This document shows positions 10,254-20,200 of a DNA stretch of 64,000 nt, one piece after another (positions within the stretch are counted from its first letter, which is position 1; every line of letters begins with the position of its first letter). The stretch is from assembly GCA_039090855.1 (NCBI GenBank), contig CM077013.1:142311240-142375239 (forward strand). The letters run 5' to 3'. The translations under genes and the position numbers were made by a program. Under the pieces are notes generated by a model. It saw only the letters and a list, made by a program, of their open reading frames with translations. It ran no database searches and was not told the origin of the DNA. The stretch is from Macrothele yani. Its lineage: Eukaryota > Arthropoda > Arachnida > Araneae > Macrothelidae.

Positions 10254-10800
10254 GTGTGTGTGTTGTTAAGTAAGAGTGACACTCATGTGCACACCCCAGA
10301 AAAGCACTCGCACACAAGCGTACAATGTCCTTTGTCCTCGGAACACATACAAAAATCGTAAACTAAGTTTTCAGAAGGCAGATAGATGCTTTAATACATC
10401 TTTGACGTACAAACACACGACAAAAAACTAAGTACTTGGTTCCATATTCCTGTTCGCTCGTCTGCCTGTATAAACGATGCCGGTCTCTCTAAAAAGTGTA
10501 AACAAAAATTCATTTTTAGTATCGGCCAAAGACTGAAGATTATTTACATATTCTGTGCTTTATCTAGTGTATTTTGCGTTTGTCACAAGAACTGTTTCCC
10601 CCACCCCACCCCCGGATCCCGGGCCGCCCTTTTGTACCATACATATATATCGTGGTCTAGCAGTTTTTTGACAAGCATGCGACTGAAAATTTGAATAATT
10701 AATATAAACACCCAGATTCGTCTGTCTCTCTGGAACGCTGACGTCACAGCAACGTCAGCATTGTTGCGTCATTACTTATCGATCAATTCGTGTGAGCTCT
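10254..10800. other. Non-coding stretch
   Basis: No gene recognised; ordinary AT-rich sequence with a C-rich patch near 10600. Confidence 0.5.
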
Positions 10801-10832
10801 CGCGATGTCAAAGTGACTGCCTGCTATATAAC

Positions 10833-10872
10833 AGCACGCGATCACTTTTAGATGTCAAGGTGATCGCGTGCT
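10833..10872. repeat. Perfect 13-bp inverted repeat
   Basis: AGCACGCGATCAC at 10833-10845 is the exact reverse complement of GTGATCGCGTGCT at 10860-10872. A related pair (GCATGCGATCAC .. GTGATCGCGTGCT) recurs at about 11139-11179, and the block following each pair (AATTTAAAAACAT-C/T-GGATT) is shared. Confidence 0.9.
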
Positions 10873-11270
10873 AATTTAAAAACATCGGATTATTAATGAC
10901 TCGATCTCTATATCAAGTTGGAAACACAGAGTAATTAACATAGACATAATTCAAGCAGCTCTTTCCATGTAACGTAACCACAGAAATTTGATCGTTCCAG
11001 GACGATTACATTTTCAAATTTCTGTGGTTACGTTCCATGAAAAGAACAGCTTGATTTATTGTCTATATTGACTCGAGTTCTATTTTTACGGATCTACAAA
11101 ATTCGAATTGAATTCTTAATATCACAGCAAGTTGAGTTTGCATGCGATCACATTGAGATGCCCAGGTGATCGCGTGCTAATTTAAAAACATTGGATTCTC
11201 AATGAACTCGAGTTCTATTTATCCGATCTACAAAATTCAAATTAAAACCTTAATTATCACGGTAAAGTTG
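10855..11270 (+). repeat. Diverged direct duplication (~300 bp spacing)
   Basis: Two blocks recur in order. GGTGATCGCGTGCTAATTTA appears at about 10859 and 11166. CTCGAGTTCTATTT with GATCTACAAAATTC appears at about 11074 and 11204. The fold-back at 10938-11069 lies between them. Confidence 0.7.
10938..11069. repeat. Fold-back repeat, ~52-bp arms, ~25-bp loop
   Basis: The left arm (AACATAGAC..AATTCAAGCAGCT..ACCACAGAAATTT, 10938-10989) is inverted in the right arm (AAATTTCTGTGGTTACGTTC..AACAGCTTGAT..TCTATATTG, 11015-11069) with only a few mismatches. It could be a tiny foldback element or a template-switch product. Confidence 0.88.
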
Positions 11271-11821
11271 CATTTGTAGATTAATTTAATTTAGCACAAT
11301 TCGAATTATTTCTTACTTTTTAATTTAACTAATTTCCGAGTTTAGTGCTGATTATATTATTCCTTTTAGCAAAATATCGATCTATCTAAACGCTCTAACT
11401 TGCAATAAAAACTGAAATCTTGCGATGTCGAAGTGAGCAAAATTGCATCTAAAAACAGATGTCGCCCCCAACAGCACATTGTCCATAATTTTGATAGTTC
11501 CAATTTGTAAGACCAGATGTCGCATAATTTTATAAAAAAAGCTTCGGTATGAAGTTTCAAACTAACCTTCGAATAGGACAGTCTAAAACAAGCCGTGAAC
11601 GGAATAACATGTGTACCGCAGAAAAAGTAATTCAACGCGAAGAATCAAAGCAAAAGTTATTAAGGAAAGTTTACACGAAAACAACTGGATTACAAGGAAA
11701 ATTGTTGAACAACAACAAATATTTTACACAGAATGTTTATTTATGGCGAGATCTTTTGAAAAACGTAAATATAATTTTCAGTTCTAACATAAATGAGCTC
11801 TTACTACATAAGTTTTTACTA
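11271..11821. other. AT-rich non-coding stretch
   Basis: Small overlapping frames (89 and 98 codons, opposite strands) resemble nothing known. No other structure is seen. Confidence 0.45.
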
Positions 11822-12516
11822 TACACTGAAGAGCAATTGAATTAGAGATGCCTGTATAGTAACGGGTAGCACCACCTTTCGCCCTGATGACGGCGGCGAT
11901 TCGTCTCGGCATGGGCTCGACAAGACACCGGAAGCGTTGGGAAGCCATACGGATTCACGACCTCTGAACAAGCTCCCACAGTACAAGAAGATTTGATGGA
12001 GGGGGGTCAGAGCCTCGAACATCTCTATCGATGGCATCCCAGATGTGCTCGATGGGATTAAGGTCAGGTGACGGTTTTGTGCACCAGCGTTAAATTGCCG
12101 AGGGATTTCTTGCGCTGTGGCCCGTCTATCCGCTGTTACAATGCGAGCTAGCCGACGATGACCCCGCTCATTCACACGCTGTTGCCCACGGCAGTTGGCC
12201 CTTGCAGGGATGGTTTTACCGGATTCGATGTACTCACGGTGCACCCGTGACACAGTGGCTCATAAAATCCTCAGTGCCTGCACGACTTCCGAGATGGAGT
12301 GACCCATTCGTCGGGCCCCGACAATTTGCCCATGTTCAAATGCGCTCAGATCCTTCGTCTTACCCATACTGCGTCCGACTCTTACTGATTCCCGTCGCAT
12401 CACTCCTCATATTGTCGGATCGCTGCATACGTCATGTCATTTCCGTTTACAGGGCCGCCCACAGCGCCACATTTGCATAACGCCAGCTGTCTCTAATTCA
12501 ATTGATCTTCAGTGCA
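11822..12516 (-). mobile_element. Internally deleted Tc1 element with both TIRs (family B)
   Basis: Terminal inverted repeats CACTGAAGAGCAATTGAATT (from 11824) and its complement ending at 12514 match over 25 bp with one mismatch. The left end has a TA at 11822-11823; the right flank is CA rather than TA. On the minus strand the N-terminal helix-turn-helix is present (SRVHREYIESGKTIPARAN, GHRRLARIVTADRRATAQEI). The frame then jumps straight to the extreme C-terminus: NPIEHIWDAIDRD-like and MPRRIAAVIRAKGG-like sequence appears in other frames near 11880-12080. The whole central catalytic region is missing, so this is a non-autonomous deletion derivative of about 0.7 kb rather than the usual 1.3-1.6 kb. 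Confidence 0.88.
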
Positions 12517-13055
12517 TTTCCTTACAAAAAAAAGCCGGAGTATATTTGATTTGTTTTTAATCTGCTTCAATTAAAAATTTAACTGTCTTAGAACGGGAAA
12601 CATCCCCTATATATTAATATTTATTTAAAGCTTTAAAACAACTGTCTTAGGACGGGCTATAGGCCAGTAAATAAATAACAATATATCTTTCACCAAAGCA
12701 GACCAAGAAAAAACAAACAGGATTACAATTCTACATGACATCATTCACCCCTGTTGCGAAGCAACTCGAGAAGGAAGAGGGTGAAAAAGCAGAATTTAAC
12801 AAACGCAATCCATCATACAGCACAGCACTTTCTTCTCCTGTGTTGACATTTTGTCGGAGTATACGTGCCAATAGGACTTCGAATATAACACTGCCACAGC
12901 TGTGAGGAATTTGAACGGACGTGACGAAACATTTTTGGATTCTCAGACAAAAAAGATTATCAGATTAAATAATAAATATTTTAAAAGTATTCGACAAACA
13001 CGGTAACAAACAAGTTTCGGAGTATCAGTAGTTTCCAATTATCAGGGCATCGCTC
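12517..13055. other. Non-coding stretch
   Basis: A short direct repeat AACTGTCTTAG-A/G-ACGGG lies at about 12580 and 12639. Nothing else is recognised. Confidence 0.5.
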
Positions 13056-13056
13056 T

Positions 13057-13230
13057 CCGCCGTCCCGGTGGTCTAAGCGTCCAAGATGAGTTCGGGTTCG
13101 AATCCCAGTGACGCATGGATGTCGTATGTCTTACGACACCGGATCGCTCCCTCCCCTGAAACCAGTGGCCCTAAACTAGGGATAGGTGACTGCTTATAGC
13201 CCATCGAGTTGCTCATAACACCCCCAAACA
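13057..13230 (+). repeat. SINE2 copy (tRNA-derived)
   Basis: Head with GGTGGTCTAAGCG (A-box region, with some of it deleted) and GGGTTCGAATCCCAG (B box). The shared body follows: CCCTAAACTAGGGATAGG, ACTGCTTATAGCCCATCGAG and TTGCTCA. Diverged from the consensus of the 17344 and 36885 copies. Confidence 0.85.
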
Positions 13231-14100
13231 CAAAACAAAAACTTCCCTCTGCATTAGCCATGATAAATGAAAAGCACACACTGAAAGGACAATTACGCAC
13301 ACACCTAATAAAGTGCACGAACACCTTCCGATCTCACACGGCAACAACACGTCGTGGCATGAACACTGACTGCTTTTAGAAATGTTTGGATGGTATTGCG
13401 GTCAGTGATTCCAGCAGCTGTCCGTAAAGAGCCGAGAAAACTACCGGAGCGGGTTTCGCGTTTGAACGCATTGCTCCATTTCGTCCCATATATATGTTCA
13501 GCCGCGTTAATCTGGGAAGTGAGAGGGCCACTTGAGGGTTGAAAACAAAGGTAGGAAAATATTCTGAAATCTAATGGCCAGGTAACTCTTTTAGTGGCCA
13601 GAATCAAAACATCGTGCCAGTGTGTGGGGCAGGGGCGGTATAATATCAAAGTCATATACACTTCTGTACAAAAAATGTTGAATATTTTGGTCTCAGCCAT
13701 TAGCTCATATCTCTCCATGGAAAAAAAAATGCGGTATTAACCCTTTTTTTTCCAGGGCTAGCAAATTTTTGAATTACATGTGCACTGATGTTTTCCGTGG
13801 ACAGCTTTTTGGTCTCCCTGGGAGACCAGGTGACCATATTTTTCGACCCTGGTTAAAAACTCACTGGAATGTATAGATGGCTCGGAAATCAAGTCACTTT
13901 GTCACCGTTATGACCAGTGACAAAAAATAACAGTTCCAAAGTCACTGTTAAGGTGTCACAGTTTTAGTCGCGGTGACCATCGAGTTCTAAGACACCACCC
14001 CACCACCACCACGCAGGAATCTTTTACCAATAAGGGTTCTTGACCGATCCAGGTGTGCTCAGCGAGAACTTTGTCGCATTTCAGATCATATATACAGGAT
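13231..14100. other. Non-coding stretch
   Basis: A 137-codon minus-strand frame (13305-13718) has no recognisable motif. A perfect 17-bp palindrome GGTCTCCCTGGGAGACC lies near 13812. A GTCACTGTT/GTGAC-rich patch spans about 13895-13985. No gene is supported. Confidence 0.45.
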
Positions 14101-14103
14101 TAA

Positions 14104-14180
14104 TAGATATTAGGGCGGCGAAGACCCACAGTGCGAAAATCCGATACATCGTGCTATGGGTCATGGCCGCCCTAATATCT
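14104..14180. repeat. Inverted repeat with ~25-bp arms
   Basis: AGATATTAGGGCGGC at the left is matched by GCCGCCCTAATATCT at the right. The inner parts GAAGACCCA and CTATGGGTCAT also pair. It lies 40 bp upstream of the Tc1 element at 14220. Confidence 0.85.
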
Positions 14181-14219
14181 ACCAATACAAGTCTGCACGA
14201 ATAAGCAATGATACCAACA

Positions 14220-15609
14220 TACACTCACGGACAATGAAATTTGCGCACCAGGAAGAAAGCATCGGATTGAACTGAAATTTTATGGACGTAATGATACATA
14301 TGAATGATACACATGATGGCAAAAACAGAGCTGCAGGACAATTACAGAGGGATCTGTGGCACCGGTCATCTTCAATAGCGCGTCGCACCGCCTCGTGTGG
14401 CGATACATGCTGCCATACGATCCGGCCTGAAAGCGAACAGACGCCTGATGTCCTGCGGCAGACTGGTCTGACTGGCCCACACGTGTTAGGCGGCGAGCTC
14501 CAAATCTCCAAATCCTGGATAGTGCGGCACAGCGGCAGTTGGTGTTTCAACTGGTCCCACACATGCTAGATAGGGGACATGCTCGAGAGAGCGGGCAGGT
14601 CATGGAAGTGCCTGGACCATGGGGTAGGCAGTTATGGGCATCCCCAGCCGTGTGCGGGGGGCACATGGAATCCCGACCAGGAATGGGAGCACATGGGGCC
14701 GCATGATCTCATCCACATATCGCTGGCCCGTCAATGATCCACGTACCACTACTAGAGCTGATCGGCTATCGTAGGCAATGGCTCCCCAGACCATAATGCC
14801 TGCAGTGGGGGAGGTGAGGCGCTCGATAGCGAGGTTGGGATTGTGTCGTTGACCCGGGGACCTGTGCTTCCGGACATGATGATCATCTTCCCCAAAACGA
14901 AGCAGCACTCATCTAAACGCCACACGTCGCCAGTCTGTGGCGTTTCACGTCGCTCTGGCCTGGCACGACTGCAAACGGAGCAGATGTTCCGGTATTAATG
15001 GTAGCACACGTAAGGGGCGCTGGGATCGCAGAGTCGCTTCCGCGAGGCGTCGGGAAATGGTTCGTGGGCACACAGGAGCTGCTACATCTGCCTGTATAGT
15101 GGACCGTGGGATCCGTTCGTGCCTGGCGCACGATCCGTCGATTCTCTGTACCGGTGGTCATCCTGGTCCGCCCGGAGCCGCTCCGACGTGTGGCAGTGCC
15201 GTCACGTGTCCATTGCTCCCAACACAGTCGGCCGGTATAGTCAGAACGATCCACGTGGCGGGCTATACGGCGCGCCGACCACCCTGCTGTTTTCAGCCCG
15301 ATGATCTGGCCTCTCTCAAAGTCCGTAAGTTGCGTAAATCGACGTCTCTGGCGTCTACCCTGCATTTTCGTCACTCTGTACTCTTGCTTGCGTCGGCAGG
15401 TACTTTTCGCTTTCATGGGGCATCGACTACACGCCGGTTTATAAGGCTGGCGGTACGTGCTTGCAGCGCAACAACAGGGTGTGCGGTCATGCGCGATCGC
15501 ACCAAACGTGAATCATTTGCATACCAGCATGCACTCTAGTTATTTGCAAAGTTTCGTGGTTGTAGCATGTTTTCTTCTGGGTGCGCAAATTTCATTGTCC
15601 GTGAGTGTA
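14220..15609 (-). mobile_element. Tc1-like element with both TIRs and TA duplication (family C)
   Basis: A 1390-bp element bounded by TA (14220-14221 and 15608-15609). It has 28-bp inverted ends: CACTCACGGACAATGAAATT from 14222, and its complement ending at 15607. On the minus strand it encodes FTQLTDFERGQIIGLKTAGW and SARRIARHVDRSDYTGRLCW (helix-turn-helix domains). Then, after a frameshift, comes a catalytic core with RLTSPTAGIMVWGAIAYD and LTGQRYVDEIMRPHVLPFL. After another shift, MWDQLKHQLPLCRTIQDLEI marks the C-terminus. Stops and shifts near 14912, 14600 and 14560 disable it. The right end abuts the SINE1 copy starting at 15608. Confidence 0.93.
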
Positions 15610-15890
15610 TATAGAGGATTTTAAGAAGGGAGCGTCTGACCCAGGTCTTAAACAACTCTTTGAAATAGGTAAGGCAACTTGAGAAATAGGAAGCTAGGAG
15701 ATTTGGGCTAGAAGTCACACGGAAGCGAGGTAGAAAGACGCCCTTATCTATAACCGGGGAGCTAGTACCCGGGGCCAGACAGCTTAACGTGCCCATCCGA
15801 CGCACGGCGGATATTTAGAGAGCGTTCGTACCTGCCTGGGATCGAACCTGAGATTCTTCCGTGGCAGTAGATCTTTATCACTGTAATCCC
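15608..15890 (-). repeat. SINE1 copy, nearly full length
   Basis: Read on the minus strand. The tRNA-like head ends with CAGGTTCGATCCCAGGCAGG (B box). The body follows: CGCCGTGCGTCGGATGGGCA, CCGGGTACTAGCTCCCCGG, AAGGGCGTCTTTCTACCTCG, GCCCAAATCTCCTAGCTTCC and AAGACCTGGGTCAGACGCTC, then AAAATCCTCTATA at the 3' end. It has a ~25-bp internal duplication-like insertion around 15655-15690. The 3' tail is interrupted at the Tc1 TA. Confidence 0.88.
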
Positions 15891-16149
15891 ATCGGAGTAA
15901 ATGGTAAGGACATGGGGAGGTGAAAGCGCTCGTCTAGTTTTGTCGAATAGAGGAGCAATAGTTTATTTCTTTTTCCACTTAATGCTCAGCTTGCATCACG
16001 ATGATTCTGTTTCTGCTTCGTATCGTACCCATCACAAATGGTAATTTTGTCACAGTTACAAGTAAAACGGTGAATCGCAGTTCCAGCTTCTTTACTGTCG
16101 CATACAGCGATTTTGTCAACGTTAACTACGGCGGAACCGTTACAGTGAA
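15891..16149. other. Non-coding stretch
   Basis: Repeated GTCACAGT/GTAAC-like words without a clear period. No gene. Confidence 0.4.
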
Positions 16150-16380
16150 TCACCGTTGGGCCCACCTCTACTGGAATGTTCCTCCAAGACATGAGCGATG
16201 ACAAGGGGCGTTGTCTTGTTGAAAGGTCTGCTGTTGTTGGAAATGGATAACCATGAACGGGAATAGTTGGTCGACGGGCACGTCAATACAGCTGTCTTTG
16301 TGCGGTAACGATGGTCTTGATAGGTACAAGGGAGCTCAAAGGTGACCCACATTTCAGACCTCCCCAAACAGGTTTTACCT
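16150..16380 (-). pseudogene. Tc1-type transposase fragment
   Basis: Minus-strand frames give VWGGLKCG, LVPIKTIVTAQ and FQQQQTFQQDNAPCHRS. The last is the QDNAPCH box around the second catalytic aspartate of Tc1 transposases. Both flanks decay into unrecognised sequence and no terminal repeats were found. It is too short to assign a family. Confidence 0.75.
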
Positions 16381-16719
16381 TTTTAAATGGTCAATATCTA
16401 AATAATTGACGAATTTTTTTTTTTTTTTTTTTTTTTTTTGTGAAATTATAGTAAAAGCCACAGGTTTTCGTGAAATAAAATCTGCTGTAAATTTGGAGAT
16501 AAATTGATCCGTTCCAGTTTTAGCAGGGAAAAAAACAAACAAAAACAAAACTAGAAGTTCTGAAACAGAAAGGTACGAGCGGAAGTGAAGAGATTTAGAC
16601 TGATCCTGAAAAGCAATGGGGGAGCTTTATTGTTACTTTTTAGTATTGTCTGGCATCATTACCAACTGGGATCATCGGAAAGTCACCGTGTGCGTAGACT
16701 TTAATGTAAGTGTTTGTTT
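16381..16719. other. Non-coding stretch with poly-T
   Basis: Poly-T at about 16418-16440; otherwise nothing recognised. Confidence 0.5.
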
Positions 16720-16929
16720 GTTTTATTGGAGGTTCAACGACCACCGTGAGTAACTTAATGGGCTATAAGGTCGCCCCTCCCTAATTTAGGGCCACTGACT
16801 ACAGGGAAGGCAGAGAGCCAGTGCCGTAAGACAAACACAACATCCATGCCTCGCCGGGATTCGAACCCAGACCCATCTCGGACGAATGGTCAGAAGCCAT
16901 CGCTTAGACCACTGCGCCACCGGGGCGGC
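16720..16929 (-). repeat. SINE2 copy
   Basis: Minus-strand copy. The head GCCGCCCCGGTGGCGCAGTG with GTCTAAGCGATGGC and a GGGTTCGAATCCCGG B box lies at the right. The body CCCTAAATTAGGGAGGGGCG continues to the left and ends near ACCTCCAATAAAA. A (TG)n(AG)n microsatellite abuts its 5' end. Confidence 0.9.
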
Positions 16930-16930
16930 T

Positions 16931-16932
16931 GA

Positions 16933-17000
<68 letters not shown>
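16931..17000. repeat. Compound (TG)n(AG)n microsatellite
   Basis: About eight TG units followed by about 25 AG units. Confidence 0.93.
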
Positions 17001-17002
<2 letters not shown>

Positions 17003-17332
17003 ACAGAGCGAAACACGTACCTCGATTGGGCTATTAACAAAAACTAGTAACAAATTTCCCAGCTGGAAATTTTAATGTTAAATTAATTAACCCATCTGAA
17101 GGGATCAAAATTTATTTTGAAAGGTTTTATCCAGACATGAGATTTAAAAATCATCAAGTTGGTTTCCTTGAAAAACGGGCAATTGAACGCCATAAAAATT
17201 AGTGCTGATTTTTCAGTTTGTGATTTAAAAAACTTAGAATTAATTTTTAACACAAAATTTTAAACCTTGCGATGCCAGCAAGGGGCAGCGCTGCAAGTTT
17301 ATAGTGTGTGTGTCCTCCACAAAGTTTCTTTT
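17001..17332. other. AT-rich non-coding stretch
   Basis: Nothing recognised. Confidence 0.5.
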
Positions 17333-17343
17333 AATCCAGAGCA

Positions 17344-17564
17344 GCCGCCCGGTGGCGCAATGGTCTAAGCGATGGCCTCTGATCATTCGTCCGAAAGGGG
17401 TCAGGGTTCGAATCCCGGTGAGGCATGGATGTTGTGTTTGTCTTACGGCACTGGCTCTCTCCCTTCCCTGGAACCAGTGACCCTAAATTAGGGACGGGCG
17501 ACTGCTTATAGCCCATTGAGTTGCTCACGGTGGTCGTTAAACCTCCAATCCAAAAAAAAAAAAA
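17344..17564 (+). repeat. SINE2 copy with target-site duplication
   Basis: Complete-looking copy: GCCGCCCGGTGGCGCAATGG head, GGGTTCGAATCCCGG B box, body CCCTAAATTAGGGACGGGCG and TTGCTCACGGTGGTCG, ending AACCTCCAATCC and poly-A. The flanks AATCCAGAGC (17333-17342) and AATCCACAGC (17565-17574) look like a 10-bp target duplication with one mismatch, as expected for LINE-mobilised SINEs. Confidence 0.9.
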
Positions 17565-17574
17565 AATCCACAGC

Positions 17575-18245
17575 TCCCCCTCCTCCCAAGGGTGAGCTTC
17601 CAGGTCCAATACCGCCCTTCAACGGCTTGTAGCACCCCGATTTGACAAATGGGTTTATGACCTCGTGTGTTCTACGCCACTCACGTGCCGTCCCATAGCC
17701 ATGTTGCAGTTGTAACCTCGCTCGATCCTTGTCTAAACCACCCGTTTGCAGATTTCCACTGTCTGGTACCGATGTTTCTTCGTCAACTGCGGCCTTATAG
17801 GACGATGACGTGATGTTAACAACGGTACTCGATGTGGTCGTCGGCTACCATTGCCCATTCGTGCCACCGTACATTGAATGATCTTTGCAAAAACCTTCGT
17901 TTAATGCCCACTTAACCTCTACACCGTTGATCTCGGTTCCGACACGGGAGATATGGCTTACACCTATATCAACTGCCATTTTACAGTCACATTTTCCCGG
18001 GGCATCAGGATTACATGTAGTACCGGTACACCTGTGCGACGGTTGAAAGCGGTAATCCCAGACGTTCGGGAGTCGCAGAAATGAAGCGCCTCATCTTCCA
18101 CAATCAGGGCCGAATTAGGGGGAGGTCTACAGTCTTGGGGCCCGCCATGACCAAGGGCCCAAGAGGCATGCCTGGGCAAATTACAGAGAGAGAGGTTTAT
18201 AAAATAGCTTTACTTTTGTCTCGTAGGATTTCCACTTGGTCAGGG
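17575..18245. other. Unrecognised sequence, possible decayed element
   Basis: Relatively GC-rich compared with its neighbours. Minus-strand frames (for example 17964-18179) give YQTVEICKRVV-like pieces vaguely reminiscent of transposase HTH regions, but I cannot support a family. GGGCCCGCCATGACC-like sequence near 18140 may be an element end. Confidence 0.3.
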
Positions 18246-18249
18246 TCCG

Positions 18250-18438
18250 AAGCCGTCGGACCCCGGGTACTGGGCCCCCGGTAATAAATAAGGGCGTCTT
18301 CCTCCCCCTTTCTACTTCGCTTCCGTGTCACTTTCCTATCGGGCAATCTAGCCCAAATCTATCTAGCTTCCTATTTCTAAGGGTTGCTTAAGACCTGGGG
18401 TCAGACACTCCCTTCCTGAAATGCTCTACGTATGATAT
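18250..18438 (+). repeat. SINE1 body, 5' truncated
   Basis: CCGTCGGACCCCGGGTACTG, AATAAGGGCGTC, TTCGCTTCCGTG, GCCCAAATCTATCTAGCTTC, TTTCTAAGGGTTG, AAGACCTGGGGTCAGACACT, then a TATGATATGATATATC tail (degenerate TGATC-type repeat). The head is missing. Confidence 0.88.
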
Positions 18439-18507
18439 GATATATCTTAAAACACTCGCGGACTGCCAAAGTATTAATTACTATTATCTGCTACATACAA
18501 CACAACA

Positions 18508-18791
18508 GATCTTATGTAGAGGATTTTAGAAAGGGATTGTCAGACCCTAGGTCTTAACCAGCCTTTAGAAGTAGGAAGCTAAGAGTGTCCGATAGGAAAG
18601 TGACACTGAAGCGAGGTAGAAAAAGGGAGGAAGACGACCTTAAGTATTACCAAGGGGGAGGCAGTACCTGGGGTCTGACGGTTTAACGTGCCCATCCGAC
18701 GCACGTCGGATACTTAGTGGTTCGAGTGTTCGTACCTATCCGGGATTGAACCTCAGGTTCCTCTGTGGCAGTCACGAACGTTGATCGGCTA
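18508..18791 (-). repeat. SINE1 copy, inverted relative to the one at 18250
   Basis: Minus strand. It starts near AACGTTCGTGACTGCCACAG, has a B-box relic GGTTCAATCCCGG and the body CGACGTGCGTCGGATGGGCA, and ends AAAATCCTCTACATAAGATC at about 18508. Together with 18250-18438 it forms an inverted SINE pair around a ~70-bp spacer. Confidence 0.87.
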
Positions 18792-20200
18792 TAAAACAGA
18801 AAGGAGCTATTGTGGCGCGGTAAGGCAGGAATGTGAATGGGTGCGGCGTGTAACAGTACGAGTGCCTTCAGTGCATATCTTAACTTGCATACGTGTGCTA
18901 CTTGATTCAAACGCGCACATCAACCGAAGGAAACGATCGAGTTAACCGATGGTGAAACAAAGAGAATTCCCATACTACTTCCTACCTACTTCACAAACAA
19001 AATAATGTATTTACTTAACTCGCTCCAGTTCACTTATCTCTACTCCACTCAACAATATACACAGCAACATAAAACCAAAATGAGGTCCATGGTCTACCTT
19101 GCGAGCTAATTTCCACAAATAAAAGTTTTAAGACAGGTGGTAAAAAAATTTTCTTTTCATTTGCAACAGAACGAAGAAAAATATCCTGCATAAAAAAACG
19201 AATTGCGATGGAAGGGGAGGGGGGGGGCACTGCGTTTGCTGCCTGATCGCGGCAGGGCTCGGTAGAGAATGACGGTAGTGCAAATTGTTATTGGTTTATA
19301 ACCAAACGCGTCCTTGGAACAATAATGCGCAGCTCAAATGGCCCATCAACGGCGTGCTGAAGCATATCACGCTTTGCTTCCTTTCCCGAACGAAGCCTTT
19401 TACTTCGCTTTACAAGGACCGCAGCATCTACTCTATCAACATACCATGCACTACAACACTCACTCCTTTTATAGATTAGGGCTGCCAGTTCTCGAAACAC
19501 CTGCCCGCTTTTCGCAAAACACGACGCGTCGTATGCTTACAAAGTAACCCAATAACATTGCAAGCTCTGACACCTATCGACATCGAGTGCCGATCCGCGT
19601 TTCCGAAACGGATCATGCATATTAAAAATTACGTAATTTATTCGTTTCGCGGTGGAAATCATTCCTTAACGCTAGTAAGAAAGAAAACAGGCATGTATAG
19701 ATTACATAATACTGCACTCCTTCGGTGCAACGATGCTCATTAAAATACTTACTCGTGCCGAATGGTTAAGCTTTAGCAGCAGATGTACGAATTACCTCTT
19801 ACTAAACTGACGCGCCTTCCGATTTTGAGTTGTCCTGTAGTTACAACAGAGGCAAGGGAAGGAAAATATTGCAGCATTACTACAAAATTCTGAAACTGAA
19901 TCGAATATGAAAACATAAGGAGAAACTAACACACAGTTTCAAATATTTTTTTCAGAAAACTGAATATTTCGCTTCAAATTTTCACGTATACAAACAAAAC
20001 GCCACAAATTTCGAATATTCCACATAGAAAAAGCAAGCTTGGCAATGAAGATAATCGCATTGCGTCCACATAGAGGTGTAGCGTGTACTTTAAATAACCA
20101 TATTGTACGGCAACAGAGCGAAAAAAATTTCATATTGAAAATTCTTGAGCACACTTGGCTTTATGAAACTCACGCCAGCAGGCGGTAAAATGCAAGAAAA
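18792..20200. other. Long stretch without recognised genes
   Basis: Only 60-75 codon frames, none with known motifs, and a poly-G run near 19220. I see nothing to annotate. Confidence 0.55.

Noticed and set aside
13305..13718. 137-codon minus-strand frame as a host gene.
   Set aside because: No recognisable domain or motif; lies between a SINE and repeats; length is within chance for this much sequence.
13895..16160. GTCAC/GTAAC-rich patches at 13895-13985 and 16025-16160 as one dispersed repeat.
   Set aside because: Only short words are shared; no consistent alignment or period could be found by eye.
16786..17040. Ser-Leu-rich minus-strand frame, and the similar frames at 61446-61997.
   Set aside because: Created by (AG)n/(GA)n microsatellites joined to SINE2 or Tc1 pieces.
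17331..17609. Minus-strand frame repeated at 36907-37206 with TVSNSMGYKQSPVPNLGSLV.
   Set aside because: Antisense shadow of the SINE2 body; recurrence reflects the SINE, not a protein family.
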